Assembly (NCBI GenBank): GCA_934247115.1
Contig: CAKQIY010000050.1
Coordinates: forward strand, 1 to 11,728
DNA: 11,728 nucleotides
Reading direction: 5' to 3'
From: an uncultured Coprococcus sp.
Lineage (GTDB): Bacteria > Bacillota > Clostridia > Lachnospirales > Lachnospiraceae
A program made the position numbers and the translations under genes. Below the pieces are notes generated by a model. The model was not told the origin of the DNA. It did not search any database and was given only the letters and a program-made list of their open reading frames with translations. Below are positions 7,212 through 11,728 of the stretch, one piece after another (within the stretch, counting starts at the first letter, position 1; each line of letters begins with the position of its first letter).

Positions 7212-7376
7212 CTACTTCTTCATATCATTAAGCGCATACTCAATACACTGTATAACTACCTTATTAAATGACATGTTATATTCATTTGATAAAGCCTGAA
7301 CTCTATTAATAAGTTCTTTCGGCAATCTTAGTGACTTATATTCATAGTCTGCAAAATCCTTTTTTAATTCAAACAT
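7212..7376 (-). CDS. Small ribbon-helix-helix (Arc/CopG-like) DNA-binding protein
   Basis: 54 residues. Residues 11-19 (YEYKSLRLP) are the expected beta-strand that contacts DNA. KELINRVQALSNEYNMS (20-36) is helix A plus the turn, and FNKVVIQCIEYALNDM is helix B. This is the compact RHH_1/Arc layout. GAGGAAA lies 5 nt upstream of the ATG. It is transcribed toward attL, divergently from the lipoprotein. Such proteins commonly act as copy-number or gene-expression repressors on plasmids and integrative elements, binding short phased repeats, and the AT-rich repeats at 7452-7481 are candidates. Because the element has no other small DNA-binding protein, it could instead assist excision. That part is speculation. 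Confidence 0.75.
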   Translation of the reverse strand: MFELKKDFADYEYKSLRLPKELINRVQALSNEYNMSFNKVVIQCIEYALNDMKK

Positions 7377-7436
7377 AGTATTTTCCTCACATCATCATCA
7401 ACTTACATTTATATGAATATTGTATTAGATTTAATG

Positions 7437-7490
7437 TTGTGATAATATGTTATAAATGTATTATATTTATGCTATATTTATAATATAATT
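7437..7490 (+). promoter_or_regulatory. Divergent control region with phased AT repeats and lipoprotein promoter
   Basis: TTGTGA (7437-7442), 16 bp, TATTAT (7459-7464) is a plausible promoter toward the lipoprotein; further TATAAT hexamers lie at 7479-7484 and 7484-7489. Direct repeats TATATTTAT at 7462-7470 and 7473-7481 have an 11-bp period (one helical turn), and ATAAAT-N7-ATTTAT (7452-7470) is a dyad over the -10. These could be the operator of the ribbon-helix-helix protein. The region is very AT-rich, so chance matches are possible. Confidence 0.4.
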
Positions 7491-7522
7491 TTCATCAAGA
7501 AAGGGAAAGAGGGAACAAGTTT

Positions 7523-7564
7523 ATGGAAAGTACAAGCCTTTTTAATCGGCAATATTCTACGTAA
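7523..7564 (+). CDS. Possible 13-codon leader peptide
   Basis: ATG at 7523 opens MESTSLFNRQYST and a stop, preceded by purine-rich AAAGAGGGAAC about 8-10 nt upstream. It lies in the lipoprotein leader, 65 bp before that gene. It may be a leader peptide or chance; no attenuator hairpin is evident behind it. Confidence 0.2.
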   Translation: MESTSLFNRQYST

Positions 7565-7629
7565 GATCTATTTAACAGAATATTTCAACGAAAAATGGAT
7601 GGATTTTCAAAGAAAAGGAGATAGTAATT

Positions 7630-8643
7630 ATGAAGAAAATAACAACAATCATGCTCACTGCAATGGTCGGTGTTTGCCTTGCAGGTTGTGGCATTAACAC
7701 AGACAACACCAACAAGAATAACACAACAACAGAAGCTACAACTGTAGCTGATAACAGCACTGTTACTGATATAACTGACGCTACTGTAGAGAACACCACA
7801 GCCGTAGATAAGACTGATCCAAAGTCAGATACTAAGAGTGACAAGAAGAACACTCAGGCAAGCACAACAGAGAAGTCTACAAGCACCAAGACAACCTCTG
7901 ATGCTACAAAAGAGACTACTGCTAAAACAGACAAGAAGACGCCTGCTAAGGACTCTAACGTAGCTAAGACTGAAGCAACAACCCAGGCTACTACAACAGA
8001 GAAGACTACTGACAATAAGCAGTCAACAACTGAGAAATCACATACACATACATGGATGGATACACCAGTATATGAAACACAGGACGTATACGAGACTCGT
8101 GATAAGTATGAGACACAGGACGTATATGAAACTCGTGATAAGTACGAAACACAGGATGTATATGAGACTCGTGATAAGTATGAGGACCAGCCTGTATATG
8201 AAACAAGAGATGTATACGATGAGCAGCCAATATATGAAGAACATAGATTCAATAACGGAGTAGATGTTACTGCAGCAACAGCTGATTACAATGCAGCACA
8301 TGGTACTAACTATGACTACGGCGACAGATCATTCGTTGAAGACTACGCAGCATACCTTGCAGAATTAGGAGCCACATCAGGAAGATCATACACGGACTGG
8401 ATACAGGTAGGTACTGAGAAGGTTAAGGTAGGTACTGAGAAGGTGAAAACTGGTACCAAGAAGGTTAAGGTAGGTACTGAGAAGGTGAAAACTGGTACCA
8501 AGAAGGTTAAAGTCGGAACTGAAAGAGTAAAGACAGGAACTAAGAAGGTTAAAGTCGGAACTGAAAGAGTAAAGACAGGAACTAAGAAGGTACAGGTAGG
8601 TACCAAGAGAACATGTAGCACATGTGGGGCAATTCAGAATTAA
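7630..8643 (+). CDS. Repeat-rich surface lipoprotein with two oppositely charged arrays
   Basis: 337 residues. A lipoprotein signal (MKKITTIMLTAMVGVCLAGC) has lipobox L17-A-G-C20, so mature Cys20 would be lipidated and membrane-anchored. Residues 21-140 are a Thr/Lys/Asp-rich, low-complexity linker suited to crossing the cell wall. Residues 147-206 are ten 6-residue units (VYETRD, KYETQD and variants), net acidic. Residues 207-259 are a non-repetitive, possibly helical insert (DVTAATADYNAAHGTNY). Residues 260-329 are ten 7-residue units (VGTEKVK, TGTKKVK), strongly basic. The C-terminus has CSTC (329-332), a possible half zinc site or disulfide. AAAAGGAG lies 10 nt upstream of the ATG. Its own promoter and terminator make it a stand-alone cargo gene. 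Adhesion, phage or plasmid exclusion, or a role in contact between cells are all possible; none is shown. Confidence 0.85.
   Translation: MKKITTIMLTAMVGVCLAGCGINTDNTNKNNTTTEATTVADNSTVTDITDATVENTTAVDKTDPKSDTKSDKKNTQASTTEKSTSTKTTSDATKETTAKTDKKTPAKDSNVAKTEATTQATTTEKTTDNKQSTTEKSHTHTWMDTPVYETQDVYETRDKYETQDVYETRDKYETQDVYETRDKYEDQPVYETRDVYDEQPIYEEHRFNNGVDVTAATADYNAAHGTNYDYGDRSFVEDYAAYLAELGATSGRSYTDWIQVGTEKVKVGTEKVKTGTKKVKVGTEKVKTGTKKVKVGTERVKTGTKKVKVGTERVKTGTKKVQVGTKRTCSTCGAIQN
8068..8247 (+). repeat. In-gene tandem repeat A: ten 18-bp units
   Basis: Encodes the Tyr-Glu hexapeptides of the lipoprotein. The first six units alternate as a 36-bp higher-order repeat (VYETRD-KYETQD) with mostly synonymous third-base changes, and the last four have diverged more. 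Such arrays can change length by slippage. Confidence 0.9.
8407..8616 (+). repeat. In-gene tandem repeat B: ten 21-bp units
   Basis: Encodes the Gly-Thr-Lys heptapeptides. A 42-bp higher-order unit is duplicated almost exactly at 8509-8550 and 8551-8592 (only the last base differs), and another pair repeats at about 8418-8459 and 8460-8501. The near-perfect DNA identity indicates recent duplication. Confidence 0.9.
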
Positions 8644-8662
8644 CATAGAATAACTGACCGGG

Positions 8663-8700
8663 AGTACATAGATGGTATACACTGTCTATGTACTTTTTTT
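8663..8700 (+). terminator. Intrinsic terminator of the lipoprotein gene
   Basis: AGTACATAGA (8663-8672) and TCTATGTACT (8685-8694) form a perfect 10-bp stem with a 12-nt loop, followed by a seven-T run. Confidence 0.9.
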
Positions 8701-8734
8701 CATGTTAATACATAATCATAAAAGGAGTAACATT

Positions 8735-8929
8735 ATGCCAGAAATTAACAACACAATAGCACTTACAAATGATGATATAAAGAGTATATACAACAGTCTC
8801 AACCAGTTTGATAACTATATCAGTCAGACTACGAAAAATCCAACTGATGAACATGTAGCAATCTACGAACACTGGATCGACTGTAAATATAGTATTGAAA
8901 CATTCAATGACTATCTTTTACTCATCTAA
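8735..8929 (+). CDS. Hypothetical 64-residue acidic protein
   Basis: The start at 8735 is fixed by AAAGGAG 8 nt upstream; an upstream in-frame ATG lies in the preceding terminator and is rejected. The protein (MPEINNTIALTNDDIKSIYN onward) is acidic, has no signal peptide or membrane segment, and looks helical, with one Cys and a run YEHWIDCKYS in the middle. It is not recognised. It sits alone between two terminators, after the lipoprotein and before the replication module. A small regulator, an anti-repressor or an excision factor would fit the position but nothing in the sequence shows this. Confidence 0.6.
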   Translation: MPEINNTIALTNDDIKSIYNSLNQFDNYISQTTKNPTDEHVAIYEHWIDCKYSIETFNDYLLLI

Positions 8930-8933
8930 AAAA

Positions 8934-8967
8934 TGCACTATACGGTTTGTGCATATTGCTATTTTTT
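8934..8967. terminator. Weak bidirectional terminator-like hairpin
   Basis: ATGCAC and GTGCAT pair around a 10-nt loop. The minus-strand RNA is followed directly by a U-run, whereas the plus-strand U-run (from 8961) begins 8 nt after the stem. Confidence 0.45.
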
Positions 8968-8982
8968 TAATTTCAATCATTT

Positions 8983-9083
8983 TCACCTCGTAAATGAGGT
9001 GATTTTTTTTTTAATTTTTTTATTTTTAATTTCTCCTCATAAATGAGGAAATCCATTTTCTATCTCCTCATAAATGAGGAGAT
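8983..9083. repeat. Three-copy palindrome cluster CCTCrTAAATGAGG
   Basis: Copies at 8983-9002 (7-bp arms TCACCTC/GAGGTGA), 9034-9049 (5-bp arms TCCTC/GAGGA) and 9062-9083 (8-bp arms ATCTCCTC/GAGGAGAT) share the same six-base centre rTAAAT. Centre-to-centre distances are about 49 and 31 bp. The first copy is followed by a ten-T run and could also terminate transcription. The third ends 7 bp before the -35 of the replication operon. They are likely binding sites for an element-encoded protein, either as an operator or as an origin. Confidence 0.65.
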
Positions 9084-9090
9084 TGTGAAA

Positions 9091-9139
9091 TTGTACAAAA
9101 AAAAGCAAAAGATATATAATATTTTTATAGTAATTACTA
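9091..9139 (+). promoter_or_regulatory. Promoter of the replication-integration operon
   Basis: TTGTAC (9091-9096), an 18-bp spacer and TATAAT (9115-9120). A perfect 12-bp palindrome TAGTAATTACTA (9128-9139) covers the predicted transcription start and is a second operator candidate. Confidence 0.65.
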
Positions 9140-9164
9140 AATTTATTTAGAAAGGGGTGAAAAA

Positions 9165-9503
9165 ATGAAGCACTTAAACGAGTTTGTAAAATTCGATTGG
9201 GACGCCTTCAGTAAAGGCAAGCAATATCTTGTTGTTGGTATATCGGAATGGGTAGACTTCAATAGTAAAGCTGTGTTAGGTACTAAAGTTGACTGCGTTA
9301 TCATAGAAGATAAAACAGTATACAAACAGAAAGCTAACGAGCTCACAACTAATCTCTTTGAAAAGATTAGTTTCAAGACTCCTGCTAATATCTCTATTGC
9401 TACCAACAGTATTGTAATACCTGTTGGTGCAAACGCAACCATTTATGGAGAACACAGAAATATGTATCAGAGGTTCACGCAAGTTTTGATTATCCCAAGA
9501 TGA
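9165..9503 (+). CDS. 112-residue beta-rich protein upstream of Rep
   Basis: A soluble 112-residue protein with alternating hydrophobic strands (YLVVGISEWVDF, KVDCVIIEDKTVY, NISIATNSIVIPV, RFTQVLIIPR) and no signal peptide. It is not confidently recognised. Size, strand pattern and position directly before a replication gene recall DUF961/YdcP-like proteins of integrative elements, or a small OB-fold single-strand-binding or accessory protein; this is inference. It has no HxH motif and no catalytic Tyr context, so it is not the missing nicking domain. AAAGGGGTG lies 5 nt before the ATG. Its stop overlaps the next gene in ATGATG, so the two are translationally coupled and probably work together in replication. 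Confidence 0.6.
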   Translation: MKHLNEFVKFDWDAFSKGKQYLVVGISEWVDFNSKAVLGTKVDCVIIEDKTVYKQKANELTTNLFEKISFKTPANISIATNSIVIPVGANATIYGEHRNMYQRFTQVLIIPR

Positions 9504-10270
9504 TGCTAGATGTTGCTCAAAAGATTGAGAGCAAATATAGAAAAGCATCTATTAACAATTTATTAGATGCTATGCTCCGTGGAGAGATAAACAAAACTCA
9601 GTTGGAAAGTATGTTGACTGGTTCACAATATGCTGATAACAAGAGACGAATTGATACCGTATATAATAAACGATTAGAAGTTCTTGCGAAATCCTATAAG
9701 GAATATATGAAGAAGAATAATATAAGTACAACTGTTGTTTGGATATACGGACCTGCTGGCACAGGTAAGACCAAACTTGCAAAAGCATACGCTGAAAAAA
9801 AGGGTAATCCTTACTATATAAGCGGTTCAACTAGAGACATTTTTCAGAACTACGAAGGCCAAAGTACCATTATACTTGACGAACTAAGATCTAACTCTTT
9901 TGGATGCTATGCAGATTTGTTAAGGATACTTGATCCTTATGGAGAAGATAAAATGGCTCCAGCAAGATACTATGATAAACAGCTTGCATGTGACTTGATT
10001 ATTATTACATGCCCTTACTCACCTCATCAGTTTTTCTCTGAAATGAATATTAATAATACAACGATTGATACATTTAATCAATTAGAGCGCCGTTTATCAA
10101 TAATAATTCATATGGCGGACAAAACCATATCCATGACACGATTTAATTATCTGAAAAGAGAGTATGAGGATATTCTCTATTCTGTCAGACCTAACCCTTA
10201 TTCAGCGTGGAGCAGTCAGCCTTCATCGGTTTTAAATATATACACTTTGTACGATGATATAATTAGCTGA
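9500..10270 (+). CDS. Rep-like P-loop (SF3/RNA_helicase-type) replication protein lacking a nickase domain
   Basis: 256 residues. Walker A is GPAGTGKT at 84-91, Walker B is IILDEL at 124-129 and motif C is IIITCPYSP at 167-175. QLERRL at 194-199 supplies the likely arginine finger. This is the helicase half seen in Rep proteins of small Gram-positive plasmids and CRESS-like replicons, which unwind DNA from a nicked origin. Residues 1-75 resemble the helical linker that normally follows the N-terminal HUH endonuclease, but that domain is absent, as no HUH pair or catalytic Tyr motif precedes it here or in the upstream gene. Either ATG at 9500 or 9503 could start it; both overlap the upstream stop, implying coupling. 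Integrase follows 30 bp later in the same operon. Origin recognition may depend on another protein or the palindromes at 8983-9083. Confidence 0.8.
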   Translation: MMLDVAQKIESKYRKASINNLLDAMLRGEINKTQLESMLTGSQYADNKRRIDTVYNKRLEVLAKSYKEYMKKNNISTTVVWIYGPAGTGKTKLAKAYAEKKGNPYYISGSTRDIFQNYEGQSTIILDELRSNSFGCYADLLRILDPYGEDKMAPARYYDKQLACDLIIITCPYSPHQFFSEMNINNTTIDTFNQLERRLSIIIHMADKTISMTRFNYLKREYEDILYSVRPNPYSAWSSQPSSVLNIYTLYDDIIS

Positions 10271-10300
10271 TTTTTTATTCTAACTCAGAAAGGGGGTGAT

Positions 10301-11560
10301 ATGGTGGTATCTGATAATTCGTTGACAAGATTGAATGCTCTTGAAGAATGTGCTAATATGCAATCTAGTGATGAGACCTTCAAGGAATATGAAACAATGT
10401 TAAAACATAAAATTCTTGAAGAGAAACATAAATATTCAATATATTATATTGAAAAGGAGAACGCATACAGAAGCTATTTACCAGATGTTAGCAAACCTAA
10501 TAAACGTCGTGCTATCAAGCGGAAAACAAAAGAAGAATTAGAAGATGCCATCATATCATTCTACATTGAGCAAGAACAAAACAGTATTCAGAATATAACT
10601 TTAGAGGATTTATTCAAGAAATGGCTTATATATAAGCGTGATTATACTTCTGCTAAAGCAAAAACGATTCAGGAATATGTAAATGACTGGAATAAGTTTA
10701 TACGTGATACCGATCTTTCTAAAAAACTTGTCAAAGGCATTACACCACTTATTCTAATTCGATTTTTTAGAAAGCTTACAAAGGATAGAGAGTATACCTA
10801 TAAGCGTATCAGCAATATCCGATCTATACTAAATGGAATTATGAGTTACGCTATTGAAGAAGAAATTATTATTTATAATCCTGTTCATGATGTCAATCTA
10901 AAAAATTTTGTTTATAAACCTGTTGAGAACCAGAAGCAAAATGTATTTTCCAAAGAAGATACATTAAAACTTCTAACGTATTTAAAGGATATAGACACCG
11001 AACCATACGCACTTGCAATACAATTATTTTTCTATTTGTTTATCCGCATCGGAGAATTAAAAGCTATTAGAAAAGAAGATATTGACCTTGAATCAAGAAC
11101 TATATATCTTCATACTCAGGCTATTACTGAACGAGAATTAAATGATGATTTAACCTTTTCACCACGCCAAGTGACAATTTCAAAACAAATGAAAGGAAAC
11201 ACTTCTCATGGTTTCAGGTATCAGTATCTTACTGACGAAGCTATTAAAATCATCACAAAAGCATTAGCACTGAATCCTGACGGAGAATATCTATTTGAGC
11301 CTAATGGCAAATTAATGACAACTGATAGCTTCAATCGGAAATTAAAAAAGTATTGTGAAGAATGCAATATTCAGTATCATTCATCACACAAAATAAGATT
11401 TTACAATGCAAGTACATCATATCTTAATGGAACGGATATTAGTGTTATCAGTAAGTGCATGGGGCACTCAGAAATTGCAACTACTATTCATTACTTAAGA
11501 GATATTGGCTCATATGATTCAACAGCGGAAGCATTCAAAAATCTTGGGGTATCATCTTAA
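10301..11560 (+). CDS. Tyrosine recombinase integrase
   Basis: 419 residues, usual size for integrases of tRNA-targeted elements. Residues about 43-95 look like the arm-type DNA-binding domain, 98-195 like the SAM-like core-binding domain and 215-405 like the catalytic domain. Catalytic residues are Arg249 (IRIGELKAIR), a Lys in KQMKGN (295 or 298), His363 and Arg366 (HKIR), His389 (MGHS) and nucleophile Tyr398 (IHYLR). All are present, so it should be active. It cuts and rejoins DNA at the 25-bp att core in the tRNA-Leu 3' end, with its 3' end 91 bp from attR. The start follows AGAAAGGGGGTGAT. Cotranscription with Rep suggests replication and integration or excision are co-regulated. No excisionase gene lies in the usual place before it. 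Confidence 0.95.
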   Translation: MVVSDNSLTRLNALEECANMQSSDETFKEYETMLKHKILEEKHKYSIYYIEKENAYRSYLPDVSKPNKRRAIKRKTKEELEDAIISFYIEQEQNSIQNITLEDLFKKWLIYKRDYTSAKAKTIQEYVNDWNKFIRDTDLSKKLVKGITPLILIRFFRKLTKDREYTYKRISNIRSILNGIMSYAIEEEIIIYNPVHDVNLKNFVYKPVENQKQNVFSKEDTLKLLTYLKDIDTEPYALAIQLFFYLFIRIGELKAIRKEDIDLESRTIYLHTQAITERELNDDLTFSPRQVTISKQMKGNTSHGFRYQYLTDEAIKIITKALALNPDGEYLFEPNGKLMTTDSFNRKLKKYCEECNIQYHSSHKIRFYNASTSYLNGTDISVISKCMGHSEIATTIHYLRDIGSYDSTAEAFKNLGVSS

Positions 11561-11568
11561 TTATTGAA

Positions 11569-11587
11569 GGGTTCCAAGGGGTTCCAA
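11569..11587 (+). promoter_or_regulatory. Candidate right integrase arm sites, GGGTTCCAA x2
   Basis: GGGTTCCAA occurs at 11569-11577 and 11579-11587 with a 10-bp period, between the integrase stop and attR. It pairs with the GGTTTCAA repeats near attL, giving a shared GGTTyCAA consensus on both ends. Confidence 0.4.
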
Positions 11588-11599
11588 AATTTTCCGATC

Positions 11600-11639
11600 A
11601 AAAAAATAGCTCAATCCCTGATAAATCAATGGATTGAGC
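11600..11639 (-). terminator. Element-supplied terminator for tRNA-Leu
   Basis: On the minus strand GCTCAATCC (11631-11639) pairs with GGATTGAGC (11609-11617), followed by TA and a T-run. It lies 15 bp downstream of the tRNA 3' end and replaces the original terminator, now beyond attL. Confidence 0.8.
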
Positions 11640-11651
11640 CACAAAATAAAC

Positions 11652-11676
11652 AATGCCGGCGACCGGAATCGAACCG
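11652..11676. other. attR: tRNA-Leu 3' end at the integrase-proximal junction
   Basis: 25 bp identical to 7083-7107 and continuous with the rest of the tRNA gene. It covers the acceptor 3' strand, discriminator and most of the T-arm. Confidence 0.9.
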
Positions 11677-11728
11677 GTACGGGAGATTAGTCCCGCAGGA
11701 TTTTAAGTCCTGTGCGTCTGCCAGTTCC
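11654..11728 (-). tRNA. tRNA-Leu(UAA), 5' end outside the window
   Basis: The minus strand shows a D-arm (GGAACTGGCAGACGC), anticodon stem CAGGA/TCCTG around loop CTTAAAA (anticodon TAA), the long class II variable arm CGGGACTAATCTCCCG, T-arm ACCGG-TTCGATT-CCGGT, acceptor CGCCGGC and discriminator A. CCA is not encoded. About 11 nt of the 5' end lie beyond the right edge. Confidence 0.95.

Larger units (their letters stand above)
7083..11676 (+). mobile_element. 4.57-kb integrative element in tRNA-Leu(UAA)
   Basis: Direct 25-bp repeats of the tRNA 3' end bound a segment with a tyrosine integrase next to the intact tRNA copy, a Rep-like helicase, a ribbon-helix-helix regulator and a repeat-rich lipoprotein. 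The unit from one att copy to the next is 4,569 bp. The interior is clearly more AT-rich than the chromosomal genes to the left. There is no relaxase, type IV secretion, capsid or recognisable excisionase gene. Integration keeps the tRNA functional at the right end. Transfer, if any, would rely on a helper element or transformation. The boundaries are directly visible; the mode of life is inferred. Confidence 0.9.

Noticed and set aside
7854..8682. Several frames over the lipoprotein repeats, on both strands
   Set aside because: They arise because the tandem repeats have periods divisible by three, which keeps other frames open; none has a ribosome binding site or a plausible protein.
8983..9083. 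CRISPR-like array from the three repeated palindromes
   Set aside because: Only three short units with unequal spacing, imperfect repeats and no cas genes.
9165..9503. HUH nickase encoded by the 112-aa gene
   Set aside because: No HxH or HUH pair and no suitable catalytic tyrosine motif are present.

Overview
The window looks like a low-to-moderate GC Firmicute of the class Clostridia, most like a gut Lachnospiraceae. The reasons are strong AGGAGG-type ribosome binding sites, AT-rich spacers with Gram-positive style intrinsic terminators, a class II tRNA-Leu without encoded CCA, and the gene families present. No species is claimed.

Left chromosomal part (1-7080). The minus strand starts with the first 19 codons of a probable (2Fe-2S)-binding oxidoreductase subunit. 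It is preceded by a ~145-nt GC-rich inverted-repeat structure that would lie in its 5' leader. Divergent from it is a MerR-family regulator with a GyrI-like effector domain (590-1417). Convergent with merR is a 727-residue protein with a C-terminal TerD-like domain (1457-3640). Next comes a two-gene minus-strand operon: an amidohydrolase of the TrzA/AtzA/MtaD deaminase type (5302-6681), then an NCS2 nucleobase permease (3945-5282). Together they suggest uptake and deamination of a purine-like or related heterocycle. A good promoter (6908-6936) precedes a ~220-nt leader that contains two successive intrinsic terminators before the ribosome binding site, so the operon is probably controlled by transcription attenuation.

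Right part (7083-11676). A 4.57-kb integrated element sits in the 3' end of a tRNA-Leu(UAA) gene that runs off the right edge on the minus strand. A perfect 25-bp direct repeat of the tRNA 3' end marks attL (7083-7107) and attR (11652-11676). Gene order is: a 54-residue ribbon-helix-helix regulator (minus strand); a lipoprotein with two ten-unit repeat arrays of opposite charge; a 64-residue unknown protein; three copies of a CCTCrTAAATGAGG palindrome; then a compact rightward group of a 112-residue beta-rich protein, a Rep-like P-loop helicase without a nicking domain, and a tyrosine integrase. There is no relaxase, no recognisable excisionase and no capsid gene. It reads as a minimal integrative, plasmid-like or satellite-like element with one surface-protein cargo gene. 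The tRNA's original terminator (7037-7078) is now 4.6 kb away, and the element supplies a replacement (11600-11639).

The points most worth checking are this element with its helicase-only Rep and palindrome cluster, the tandem-terminator leader, and the structured leader at 111-254.
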